From assembly GCA_964415795.1 (NCBI GenBank), contig CAYQBN010000011.1, forward strand, positions 1-64,000: a stretch of 64,000 nucleotides of DNA, written 5' to 3'. This DNA is from CALITV01 sp964415795. Lineage in GTDB: Bacteria; UBP6; UBA1177; JAKLFG01. Below the pieces are notes generated by a model. It ran no database searches, was not told the DNA's origin, and saw only the letters and a list, made by a program, of their open reading frames with translations. Numbering within the stretch: position 1 is the first letter of the stretch; the number at the start of each line of letters is the position of its first letter. Positions 22,074-30,234 of this stretch are shown here, piece after piece. The translations under genes were made by a program, and so were the position numbers.

Positions 22074-24250
22074 ACGAACTCGTAACAGCCCATATCGGCG
22101 ACGCCGGAACCGTATACCGGCACATCGTAACGCGCGTGACCCTCGAGGTCGGCCGCCGGGGCTACACTGTCGTTCGCCGCATCGATACACGGCGAGATCT
22201 GCATGCCGATGGGATCTGCCGTCAAATGGAAATTGTTGTTATTGGCGTCCACGAACAGCGGATCCTGATTGATGTTCCCGGTACCGGTGAAAGTCGAGGC
22301 GTTGGTCATTTGAATATCACTGTAGGTCGCCGTGATGACACCACTGCCGTTATCGTCGTAAAGTTGACGGGTGTTGTTCCAAGTGTTCGTCGCGCTATTG
22401 GCGTAGAGTATGGAATTCACGATGGTAGTGTTGGTCATCCCCAAATTCGCAATGGCGCCACCATTCTTCGCACCGTTCTGCGAGAAGGTGCAGTTCGTTA
22501 TCGTCATGCTCGTATCAGCGGCCCCCGTGTCGTCATTGGCGCGGATCGCTCCGCCGTTCGCGGTTCCCGACGATACGAGCGAGTTGTCATGGAACAGCGA
22601 ATTGACCACCGTAAGGGATCGTCCGTTATAGACATTCACCGCACCGCCACTCGCCTCGGTGCTTCCGTTGGCATTTTGGACCACGCTGTTAGTGTCAAAG
22701 ATGGAGTCGTGGATGACCAGCGAACCGGGGCCGTTCGCATAGATGGCCCCGCCAAATCCTAGGTCACCGGGACCAATGGTGACCGCGTTGTACTTGAACA
22801 CACAGTTCTCGATAGTTAGGTTATTTGGGGTGGCCGTAGAGTTGAAAGCGCTTATGGCACCGCCGCGGGCATAGGTGTCGTCACTTTGTACGATCGCCGT
22901 ATTCGTCGTGAACACACAGTTTCGTACGGTCATGGCGGGGATATTTCGTATGTACATCGCCCCACCCTCGACATAGTTGGAGGCGTTACCGGTCACCGCC
23001 CGTCCTTCCTGAATGGTAAAACCATCTACGAGCGCATTATTGTCGCCAAACATGATGTGTGAGACACGGTTACCGCTCGAGGAAGACTGACGACCATCAA
23101 TAATGGTCGCATTGGAAGACCAATCACGGTCCTCTCGCACCCATTCGGTCCCCGCGAAGCCGCCGTAGAGCGGCGCTTTTCCTCTCAACTGTATCACATC
23201 GCTCGTCGCTGTTTTGTACACATAGTAAGTCCCTTCCGCCACCCATACTTCGCAGGTCGCGGCACTCGCATTGTTCGCCGAGTCTATTGCCTGTTGAATA
23301 TCACCGAAGGCCGTAGCCCACGACAGTCCGTCGGGCACCGAAGGAGTGCTCCCCGTCTTGACGAATCGAACACATATTTCGCAGTCGGCTCCCGCCCAGC
23401 CGGCATCGCAGCATTGACCTTGATTCTCACTGCAGACAAAGTCGCCGCACGGATTGCCGGGATGTATGGTGCATCCGCCGTTACCATCACATGAGTCCTC
23501 ACCGTTGCAGAAGACGCCATCGTCACAGACAGTATCGGGAGAGGCGAACTCGTCAGAGGGACAGGAATCATTGTCACCGGTGCAGTATTCGGCCACATCG
23601 CACTCGTCCACGGCAGGGCGACATACATAGGTCGGTTGACGGAAATGACACCCGTCACAACAGGCGCCGGTGGAGCACTCGCAGATATCCACATCGAGAT
23701 CGGGCTGAACGACATCGCCGTCATCGGGGGTGATCACCGGACCGTCGTCGGTTATCACGGATTGATCGTCGGTGACCACAACACCATCGTCATTCACCAC
23801 GACAGCGTCGTCCGTGATCGGGGTGTCGGTAACGGTGTCATCGGTAACGGTGTCATCGGTAACGGTGTCATCGGTAACGGTGTCATCGGTAACGGTGTCA
23901 TCAGTGACGGTGTCATCAGTAACGGTGTCATCAGTAACGGTGTCGTCGGTGACGGTGTCGTCGGGGGTTATCACGCTACTGTCATCATTCACCGGCTCAC
24001 CATCGTCGTTGATGAGTTCCCCGTCATCGTTGATCAATTGCCCATCGTCATTGATCAATTGGCCGTCATCGTTCACGAGCGGTTCGGTATCGGTTTCGAT
24101 CAGATCATCCGATAGCAAGGCATCGCCGTCAAAGAGGTCATCGGTGTCGGCCGTACCCGCTCCGTTATCGGGAAGCGGGTAGATACGGCGGGTACCATCT
24201 TCGCACGCCATGGCCAGAAACACCACTGTCATAAGGGCAAACCATCTCAT
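22067..24250 (-). CDS. Surface lipoprotein: Asp-rich repeats, disintegrin-like Cys domain, beta-helix
   Basis: The 727-residue protein has lipobox LAMAC. Then come five NDDGQLI-type seven-residue repeats and nine TDDTV units. Next is a Cys-rich region with CRPAVDECDVAEYCTGDNDSCP, which resembles the disintegrin loop of ADAM proteases, followed by EGF-like cysteines. The C-terminal 400 residues form a parallel beta-helix with GGAI/GGAV and N-S-I-F turns (as in chlamydial Pmp), and end in a choice-of-anchor Q pattern (DAANDS...DLEGHARYD...ADMGCYEF). It is probably exposed on the outer membrane for binding. The ATG at 24250 has GGAGGT and a strong promoter. The function is unknown. Confidence 0.8.
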   Translation of the reverse strand: MRWFALMTVVFLAMACEDGTRRIYPLPDNGAGTADTDDLFDGDALLSDDLIETDTEPLVNDDGQLINDDGQLINDDGELINDDGEPVNDDSSVITPDDTVTDDTVTDDTVTDDTVTDDTVTDDTVTDDTVTDDTVTDDTVTDTPITDDAVVVNDDGVVVTDDQSVITDDGPVITPDDGDVVQPDLDVDICECSTGACCDGCHFRQPTYVCRPAVDECDVAEYCTGDNDSCPSDEFASPDTVCDDGVFCNGEDSCDGNGGCTIHPGNPCGDFVCSENQGQCCDAGWAGADCEICVRFVKTGSTPSVPDGLSWATAFGDIQQAIDSANNASAATCEVWVAEGTYYVYKTATSDVIQLRGKAPLYGGFAGTEWVREDRDWSSNATIIDGRQSSSSGNRVSHIMFGDNNALVDGFTIQEGRAVTGNASNYVEGGAMYIRNIPAMTVRNCVFTTNTAIVQSDDTYARGGAISAFNSTATPNNLTIENCVFKYNAVTIGPGDLGFGGAIYANGPGSLVIHDSIFDTNSVVQNANGSTEASGGAVNVYNGRSLTVVNSLFHDNSLVSSGTANGGAIRANDDTGAADTSMTITNCTFSQNGAKNGGAIANLGMTNTTIVNSILYANSATNTWNNTRQLYDDNGSGVITATYSDIQMTNASTFTGTGNINQDPLFVDANNNNFHLTADPIGMQISPCIDAANDSVAPAADLEGHARYDVPVYGSGVADMGCYEFVY
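23834..23968 (-). repeat. Nine tandem 15-bp repeats encoding TDDTV
   Basis: The plus-strand unit GGTGTCATCGGTAAC is repeated nine times with few changes, giving the TDDTV repeat in the lipoprotein at 22067-24250. The array preserves the frame (15 bp), so slippage would change linker length without breaking the gene. A second, 21-base-unit repeat (NDDGQLI) lies at about 23985-24085. Confidence 0.9.
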
Positions 24251-24286
24251 CGGTACCTCCTCTCGCGGAATTCATCGGACAGCATT

Positions 24287-24314
24287 ATTATATCCTCCTC
24301 TTATTCCAAGTCAA
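24287..24314 (-). promoter_or_regulatory. Strong sigma-70 promoter for the beta-helix lipoprotein
   Basis: On the minus strand TTGACT (24314-24309) and TATAAT (24292-24287) are 16 bases apart. The -10 is a perfect consensus, about 37 bases upstream of the ATG at 24250. Confidence 0.75.
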
Positions 24315-24334
24315 TCGAAGAAATCCCCCAACCC

Positions 24335-24363
24335 TTGTGTTCTCGGTCATGTTTCGCTATAGA
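24335..24363 (+). promoter_or_regulatory. Promoter for the YkgJ-like/DUF362/PRTase genes
   Basis: TTGTGT (24335-24340) and TATAGA (24358-24363) are 17 bases apart, 38 bases before the ATG at 24402. It is divergent from the lipoprotein promoter at 24287-24314. Confidence 0.55.
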
Positions 24364-24401
24364 GAGCAAGCATCGATCATTTATAAAGACGAGGGATCGC
24401 C

Positions 24402-24833
24402 ATGACGCCGAAGACAGAAAAATCGTTCTCACCCTCTTTACCCCAATGCCTCGCCTGCGGGAGCGCCTGTTGTCGTTATGTCATCATCGACATACCCAAT
24501 GAGCCGCGCAGTGAGAAAAGTTTCGAAGAGATCCTCTGGTTCCTCTTCAACCCGCATACCAAAATCCTCAAAGAGGGACGTCAGTGGTCGCTCCTTGTGA
24601 CGGGGCGTTGCCGGATGCTCGCTGATGACGGTACTTGCCGCATCTACGCCGACCGTCCCTTCATATGCCGGGATTACCCCCAAACGACGAATGAAGAGTG
24701 TCACGGTCCAGATTTGCGCAATTTTTCGGGACGCATCTTCCATCGCGCCGAGGATCTTCTTACTTACCTCGCCACTGAACGCGGCAAGGAGTGGGCCAAA
24801 CGACGCCTTGCAAAAATGAGGAAACTTACTTAG
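24402..24833 (+). CDS. YkgJ-family cysteine cluster protein
   Basis: The 143-residue protein has the YkgJ/UPF0153 arrangement: CLACGSACC near the start, then C at GRCRM, C at GTCRIY, and RPFICRDYP. The conserved Cys residues are thought to bind zinc or an Fe-S cluster. The exact role of the family is unknown. It has no signal peptide. It is nine bases upstream of the exported DUF362 protein with which it likely shares a transcript, suggesting a link to metal or cluster chemistry. Confidence 0.8.
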   Translation: MTPKTEKSFSPSLPQCLACGSACCRYVIIDIPNEPRSEKSFEEILWFLFNPHTKILKEGRQWSLLVTGRCRMLADDGTCRIYADRPFICRDYPQTTNEECHGPDLRNFSGRIFHRAEDLLTYLATERGKEWAKRRLAKMRKLT

Positions 24834-24842
24834 GCTTCTCTC

Positions 24843-25940
24843 ATGAACAGTCGCCTTTTTATCATGCTCTTATGTTTACTGGTTTGGGGAGGCACCGTGC
24901 CCGCCAATGAAAAATCGCCAACCACCACTGGGCCGGTCAAAGTGTATTTCACCCGTGATCTCTCCCCGGCGGGCCTCATGAAGGCCTTCGAGAGGGTGCG
25001 CCCCGCCGTCACCGGCACGCGGATCGGCCTCAAGGTCCACTTCGGCGAGGAGGGGAACAAATACTATGTCAAACCGGCGCTCATGAAAGACCTCGTCCTT
25101 TCGCTCAAGGCAAATTTCGTCGAGACCAACGTCCTCTACCCCGGCAAGCGGCGCTACACCGACAGCCACATCGCGCTCGCCAGGGAACACGGATTCACCT
25201 TCGCCCCCATCGACATCCTTGATTCGGAAGGGACCATCGAATATCCGGCGAAGGGACTCAAGCACATCAAGAAGGCGATCGTCGGCTCGCACATGGCCAA
25301 CTACGACACTATCGTCGTCCTGTCGCACTTCAAGGGACACATGGGTTCCGGCTTCGGCGGCGCGATAAAGAATGTCGGGATGGGGCTCGGCGCCATCGCC
25401 GGGAAGATGGCGATGCACGCCTCGACCATACCGACCGTGAACACCAAGAAGTGCACCAAATGCGGCCTCTGCGTCCCGCAATGCGCCGGCAACGCCATCA
25501 CCATCGAGCCCAAGGTGGTCATCGACCCCGAGAAATGCATCGGCTGCGCCAAATGCATTGGCGTCTGTCCGACCCGCGTCTACGGCGTCCCGTGGGGATC
25601 GACCGACACCCCGGCGTTCATGGAGAAGCTGGTCGAGTACGCCAAGATCATCAGCGACAACAAACACCTGGTCTACATCAATGTCCTCGCCGACATCTCG
25701 CCCGACTGCGACTGCATGGCGGGAGCAGCCAAGCCCTTCACCAAGGACATCGGCATACTCGTCTCGACCGATATGCTCGCCATCGACGCCGCATCGCACG
25801 ATCTGGTGAACGCGGCGACCCACACCAAGGATGCCTTCGCCAAACACTCGGGCGTATCGGGGAAACCGCAACTCGAATACGGCGAGAAGATCGGGCTCGG
25901 CACGACCCGCTACGAACTGATCGACCTCGACAAGAAATAA
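24843..25940 (+). CDS. Exported DUF362 protein with two 4Fe-4S motifs
   Basis: The 365-residue protein starts with a signal-peptide-like segment (LFIMLLCLLVWGGTVPAN) and continues as a DUF362 domain (VKVHFGEEGNKYY-like GLKVHFGEEG, IVVLSHFKGHMGSGFGGAIKN). It then carries two ferredoxin motifs, CTKCGLCVPQC and CIGCAKCIGVC, each binding one 4Fe-4S. DUF362 proteins are presumed redox proteins. Export would put the clusters in the periplasm, where assembly after Sec export is difficult; no twin-arginine motif is visible. The gene overlaps the next start (TAATG). Confidence 0.8.
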   Translation: MNSRLFIMLLCLLVWGGTVPANEKSPTTTGPVKVYFTRDLSPAGLMKAFERVRPAVTGTRIGLKVHFGEEGNKYYVKPALMKDLVLSLKANFVETNVLYPGKRRYTDSHIALAREHGFTFAPIDILDSEGTIEYPAKGLKHIKKAIVGSHMANYDTIVVLSHFKGHMGSGFGGAIKNVGMGLGAIAGKMAMHASTIPTVNTKKCTKCGLCVPQCAGNAITIEPKVVIDPEKCIGCAKCIGVCPTRVYGVPWGSTDTPAFMEKLVEYAKIISDNKHLVYINVLADISPDCDCMAGAAKPFTKDIGILVSTDMLAIDAASHDLVNAATHTKDAFAKHSGVSGKPQLEYGEKIGLGTTRYELIDLDKK

Positions 25941-26338
25941 TGGAAACCAAACCCTTCGAACTCATTCTGGAGCGTCTGCGCACCATCGAGATACCGGAGC
26001 AGTTCGACCTCGTGGTGGCGGTCGCCCGCGGCGGCCTCGTCCCGGCGGCGCTCGTCGCCCAGCGGCTCGGCTGCGATCTCGCAACGATCTGGATGAACTT
26101 CCGCGACGAGACGCATAGGCCGTGCCGCGAATGCCCGGCGCTCCTGCGGCCGATAACCTTCCCCTACCGCGGCAAACGGCTGCTCATCGTCGATGACCGG
26201 TCGCGGACCGGCGCGACGCTGAACGCGGCGAAGGAACTCCTCACCGATGCGGCGCTCGTCAAGACGCTCGTCGTCAACGGCAAAGCCGACTATTCGCTCT
26301 TCGATGAACCCTGCTTCAAGATGCCCTGGCAGGGGTAG
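25940..26338 (+). CDS. Phosphoribosyltransferase-family protein
   Basis: The 132-residue protein starts with an ATG overlapping the stop of the DUF362 gene. It shows the type I PRTase layout: VVAVARGGLVPAALVA and the PRPP loop LLIVDDRSRTGATL. There is a CRECPAL Cys pair in the hood region. It likely transfers or binds a phosphoribosyl group in purine salvage, or has a regulatory role. At 132 residues it is shorter than xanthine or hypoxanthine PRTases. The specific substrate cannot be determined. Confidence 0.8.
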   Translation: METKPFELILERLRTIEIPEQFDLVVAVARGGLVPAALVAQRLGCDLATIWMNFRDETHRPCRECPALLRPITFPYRGKRLLIVDDRSRTGATLNAAKELLTDAALVKTLVVNGKADYSLFDEPCFKMPWQG

Positions 26339-26347
26339 GTCGCGCTC

Positions 26348-27463
26348 TCAGAAACTCGCCATCAGGAACGGCATGAAGAAGACTTTGTTGTTTCGGACGA
26401 TGTTGACGAGGCCTATCTGGAAGCCGTAGAGGTCGCCGGTGTAGTTCACGAGGCCGATCTGCGCGCCGTAGACGGTGCGCGCCACATTGACCACGCCGGT
26501 CTGCGTCCCTTTCATCGTCTGCGCCATGTTGAGGAGGCCGATCTGGCCGATACCGGCAAACCTCGTCGCGGTATTCCAGACACCCACCTGAAAACCACCC
26601 TTGAACCCTTCACGCGCTTGGCCCAGTTCAGTCACTTTTTTAGTTTTCTTGTCTGTAACGGTCTCGTTCGGCAACTCTTCTTCCTGCGTCATAACAAGCG
26701 AAGATCCTATGCTGCCATATCCGGCACTGTTAATGAAACCCGTCTGCATGAGACCAAGGAAGGTCCCCGTGTAAGAAAAGGCAGCCCCTGCTTGCACAAA
26801 GCCTCTGAAAATGTAAGTGAGATTCATCACGCCAGCTTGTGCAAGACCTTTGAATCCGTCTTCTTTTCTGCTAGCCTTCCACACCTCTTTTGGCGGGTCC
26901 CATGCTTTTTTAAAAGAATCAAATCCCACCGCGTTTAAAAGCGAAAGTTGGAGTATAGACACAAGAGTACGTTTGGAAGTCGATTTGATAGTGTCTATTT
27001 TAAATAACGAATATGTGTCATCTCCACGATAGACCGCGCCTATGTGCAATAAGGATATTTCAAAATAAGACAGGTCAACTAACGATAATCGAGCAACAGC
27101 AAGGGTCCCGGCATTGACGCCAAGCATGTTTGCCTGAATTAAAAGAACACCATATCTATGTAGGTTCACCACGGACAATTGTAACGGTGCCAATTGAAAT
27201 CGAGACTCCATGCTAAATATCGAACCCATACTGACAATGCCATAAAAACTGCCTGAGTTACAATAACCTATCATTGTGAACTTATTTCCGCTGCCATCCT
27301 TACATGTCAAGTAAGGATCTGCCGTTTTCTCAAGGCGTTCAATATATGCATGCCATCCGACATCATCAGAATCGTCAGCCAAAATTTCCATGCAAAATAA
27401 AAGAAGAAAGCCCAGAAGTGCAATGTTCAGAAGTCCTTTCGAGAAAATCCTACGCCGCCCCAA
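26348..27463 (-). CDS. LA_2272-like surface repeat protein
   Basis: The 371-residue protein has a hydrophobic leader (LLNIALLGFLLLFCMEILA) and ends in repeats of the form GxQxGLVN (FQVGVWN, GQIGLLN, GTQTGVVN, GAQIGLVN, GFQIGLVN), spaced about 22 residues. These match the LA_2272 surface-repeat type known from Leptospira and others, predicted to be outer-membrane associated. The start is probably TTG at 27463 with GGGGGA upstream; no ATG precedes the leader. The middle part is AT-richer than its neighbours. It is convergent with the PRTase gene. Confidence 0.7.
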   Translation of the reverse strand: MGRRRIFSKGLLNIALLGFLLLFCMEILADDSDDVGWHAYIERLEKTADPYLTCKDGSGNKFTMIGYCNSGSFYGIVSMGSIFSMESRFQLAPLQLSVVNLHRYGVLLIQANMLGVNAGTLAVARLSLVDLSYFEISLLHIGAVYRGDDTYSLFKIDTIKSTSKRTLVSILQLSLLNAVGFDSFKKAWDPPKEVWKASRKEDGFKGLAQAGVMNLTYIFRGFVQAGAAFSYTGTFLGLMQTGFINSAGYGSIGSSLVMTQEEELPNETVTDKKTKKVTELGQAREGFKGGFQVGVWNTATRFAGIGQIGLLNMAQTMKGTQTGVVNVARTVYGAQIGLVNYTGDLYGFQIGLVNIVRNNKVFFMPFLMASF

Positions 27464-27538
27464 ACGAAATCCCCCTGTCCAGAAACCACCGCCAGTATAT
27501 CACAAGAGAAATGTTTTGCCAGAAAGTTGAAACGCGGT

Positions 27539-29083
27539 TCAGATCACCGTCAGACTGCAGCCGGAGCTGCCCGATTTACGGGGGCTGGTGTCGGTATCGG
27601 GAACGATGACCGAATCGGAACCGGTCTCCTCGTCGGTCGGCGTCGTGTCATCGGTCACCGCGACCTCGTCGGTAACCCCGCCGTTGTCGGTCGGCGTCGC
27701 GTCGTCGGGGATGACGGTGTTATCGGGGGTCGTCGTATCGTTGTCGACCGGCTGCGGTTCGGTACAGGGGGTCGTATCGTAGTAGCTGCAATCCTCCTTG
27801 CAGGGCGCCTCTATCCCCTCGGCGTAGTCGCCGAGCGTCGAGCAGTCGGTCCCCTTGCCGTCGCAGAACTCGTTCCCCTCTTTCTTGCCGTCGCCGCATA
27901 CCGTCGCGACACAGCCGGTGGTGTCCCAGCCGTCGCAGGTGTCGTTACAGGGGGCCATCGTACCGCCGATGAACTGTCCCAGCGCGGCGCAGTCATTCTC
28001 GTTCCCGTCGCACACCTCGGGATCCTTTATCTTGCCGTCGCCGCACACCGGCGGCTTCTCCTGACAGACGGTAAGGTCGTAGCCCCAGCATCCCTCATGG
28101 CACGGCGCCATGATGCCCGGTACGAAGTTCGGGTCCTGATCGCCGCAGTCGACCTCCGAGCCCTCGGTGCAGACATCGTCGTCGTCGCCGCAGACGAGCG
28201 TCTCGACAAGTCCGTGGCCGGTGAACTCCTCCACCGCCGCGTTTATCCAGTCGCGGTAGGGCAGGACATAGGTGTAATAGTTGCCGTAGGTGGGATAGCA
28301 GGTCTGGCCGCCGAAAGAGGTGATGCCCGAAACGACATACTCCTCGTTCTGGGTCGTGAGGAAGGGACCGCCCGAGTCGCCCTGACAGCTGCCCGACGGG
28401 TTGCCGATCTCGAGGATGTTGCGTCCGTAGGGCTTGAGCTTGAGTATCTTCGCGTCGCCCATGCGGTGGATGCCCGAATCGTAGGCATCACTCGCGGTGA
28501 TGCCGTAGCCGACGATCTTCCCCTGATCGCCCACCACTTCGGCGGGGTTGTTGCGGATGCCGTAGATGTCGAGGTGGTATATCTTGCGGTCGAGATGGAT
28601 GACCGCCATGTCGACGTTCTCTCCCCAGCTGCTGATGTTGCCGGTCCATGAATCATGCTTCTTGATGGTCTGCGCCTGCGCCAGCGCGTCGCCGGCGAAC
28701 ATGTTGGCGCCGTTGCGCACCACCACCTTGGATGGATCGGCAACAGCATCGAGCACCAGTTGCCCATTCTCTTTCAGATAAACGCAGTGCCCCGCCGTGA
28801 GAAGAACCTCGGGGTCAATGAGCGACGCCGTGCAAGCCCCCTGTCCCTCCATCCCATTCTGCGTCACCGTCATCACAAGCCCGACGACGCCGCGGAACAC
28901 CTTGTAGCCGGTCTCGGTACCGTTGACGATCATCGGCACCTTCTCGCCGACCGAGACCACCGGGATCCCTCGCATCATCAGCCACTGTTCAACCTCGTTG
29001 AGCCCACTCACCGGTGAATACTCAAATGCTGCCGTCATTGCTGTTAGTAAGACAATCACCAGAAGCACAACACCTTTTTTCAT
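27539..29083 (-). CDS. Secreted trypsin-like serine protease with Cys-rich repeats and GCS tail
   Basis: The 514-residue protein has a signal peptide (VVLLVIVLLTAMTAA). A chymotrypsin-type S1 domain follows with His in LTAGHCVY, Asp in VDMAVIHL and Ser in GDSGGPFL, so the triad is intact. Residues 300-440 hold four Cys repeats of the form VCGDGKxxxxExCDGxxxxC, as in myxobacterial disulfide-repeat proteins. An Asp/Thr-rich linker and the tail SGSSGCSLTVI end the protein. The tail resembles the start of MYXO-CTERM but lacks a helix. It is probably secreted or surface-linked. Confidence 0.88.
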   Translation of the reverse strand: MKKGVVLLVIVLLTAMTAAFEYSPVSGLNEVEQWLMMRGIPVVSVGEKVPMIVNGTETGYKVFRGVVGLVMTVTQNGMEGQGACTASLIDPEVLLTAGHCVYLKENGQLVLDAVADPSKVVVRNGANMFAGDALAQAQTIKKHDSWTGNISSWGENVDMAVIHLDRKIYHLDIYGIRNNPAEVVGDQGKIVGYGITASDAYDSGIHRMGDAKILKLKPYGRNILEIGNPSGSCQGDSGGPFLTTQNEEYVVSGITSFGGQTCYPTYGNYYTYVLPYRDWINAAVEEFTGHGLVETLVCGDDDDVCTEGSEVDCGDQDPNFVPGIMAPCHEGCWGYDLTVCQEKPPVCGDGKIKDPEVCDGNENDCAALGQFIGGTMAPCNDTCDGWDTTGCVATVCGDGKKEGNEFCDGKGTDCSTLGDYAEGIEAPCKEDCSYYDTTPCTEPQPVDNDTTTPDNTVIPDDATPTDNGGVTDEVAVTDDTTPTDEETGSDSVIVPDTDTSPRKSGSSGCSLTVI

Positions 29084-29119
29084 GGTTCCTTACCCCTCAA
29101 CAAAATGTCTTTTGCTCCT

Positions 29120-29147
29120 ATTTTATTTTTTCATTAAGAAGTAGCAA
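29120..29147 (-). promoter_or_regulatory. Possible promoter for the trypsin-like protease
   Basis: On the minus strand TTGCTA (29147-29142) and TAAAAT (29125-29120) are 16 bases apart, 37 bases before the ATG at 29083. Confidence 0.45.
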
Positions 29148-29219
29148 GACTCATTCCTTTGTGTTTGGTGTAATAATTACGAAAAGTTATCATGCCCCAT
29201 CCCTACACAAACATCCTTC

Positions 29220-29248
29220 TTGACTTTGCCGAATCCCATTTTTAGAAT
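29220..29248 (+). promoter_or_regulatory. Strong sigma-70 promoter for the EGF-like lipoprotein
   Basis: TTGACT (29220-29225) and TAGAAT (29243-29248) are 17 bases apart, 44 bases before the ATG at 29293. Confidence 0.7.
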
Positions 29249-29292
29249 GCCTTATTAGTGGGTTCAGTCACCAAACTACGGGAGGAAATGTT

Positions 29293-30234
29293 ATGATGAA
29301 ACATGGTATGATCGTTATGTCGTTGGTGGCAGTACTTTTTATTATGATCACGGCCTGTGACGATGCCAGCCGGTCACGGACCGACAAGGACACCGCCGTC
29401 ACCGACACAGCGACGACGAACGACAACGATGGCCTTGTGCAAACGGACGAGGTTACCACCGACAAGATCGTGACCGACGAGATCGTCACCGACGAAGAAG
29501 AGACGGACGCTATGATCACCGACGAAGAAAAGCCCGACACCGTCGTTCCCGACAATCCCGTCACTCCCGATGACGGTTCGGTGACGCCTGATAACGACAC
29601 GCCACCGCTCACCTGCGCCGACATCACCTGCGAGGACGAGAACAGCCACTGTGAGGAAGGGCCGAACGGCGCCGAGTGCGTATGTAACGAGGGCTATCAC
29701 TGGAATTCAGGGCAGTGCGTCCTCGATACGCTCACCGAGACAGGGACATTTTCCTTCGCGTTTAGCGGCGCCATCAATACGACCACCGATCCGATGCAAC
29801 TCAAAGGAGGTGAGGGCGATGCCACTTTTTCTCATCTCGGTAATCAGTTCACTTATAGCCATATAAGCGTCTTCGGCGACTTCGGTTTCCCCATGGCGAC
29901 GATCCAGAACGGCAACACCATCATGGTTGCATGGATCGAAAGCTTCTCGATGGGGGGAACTCTTCACTTCTTCGGATTCTCGCTTCCCGACACCCAGAAT
30001 ACACCGGGAACCAAACAAATGATGTCAACGCAAGCGGTCGCCATGTATGGTGATATGGCCATTTCCGGTGGCGGAGCTCAGATCCAGTGCATCCGCTCCA
30101 TGTCAAGCGACGGTTCCTTTACCCTTGCCGATGATACCGGCAATGGCACCATCCATGTGACAGAAGCAAACGGCAAACTCTACGACCCGGCCGTACTGGG
30201 CAGTAACCTTCCCGCTCCTATCTGCGAAGAATAG
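29293..30234 (+). CDS. Lipoprotein with Asp/Thr linker and EGF-like domain
   Basis: The 313-residue protein has lipobox MITAC, then a low-complexity linker (TDEIVTDEEETD, VVPDNPVTPDDG) of about 85 residues. An EGF-like module follows (CADITCEDENSHCEEG...CVCNEGYHWNSGQC). The C-terminal half is a beta-rich domain without a recognised family. It should be anchored in the outer membrane with the linker extending the C-terminal domain. The ATG at 29293 is preceded by GGGAGG. It abuts the convergent GH13 gene without a gap. Confidence 0.7.
   Translation: MMKHGMIVMSLVAVLFIMITACDDASRSRTDKDTAVTDTATTNDNDGLVQTDEVTTDKIVTDEIVTDEEETDAMITDEEKPDTVVPDNPVTPDDGSVTPDNDTPPLTCADITCEDENSHCEEGPNGAECVCNEGYHWNSGQCVLDTLTETGTFSFAFSGAINTTTDPMQLKGGEGDATFSHLGNQFTYSHISVFGDFGFPMATIQNGNTIMVAWIESFSMGGTLHFFGFSLPDTQNTPGTKQMMSTQAVAMYGDMAISGGGAQIQCIRSMSSDGSFTLADDTGNGTIHVTEANGKLYDPAVLGSNLPAPICEE

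Noticed and set aside
23834..23968. Possible CRISPR array
   Set aside because: The units are 15 bp, directly adjacent without spacers, and coding. No cas genes are present in the window.
23636..24182. Plus-strand frames across the tandem repeats
   Set aside because: They arise from the 15-bp repeat being open in several frames; the minus frame has the signal peptide, promoter and structured domains.
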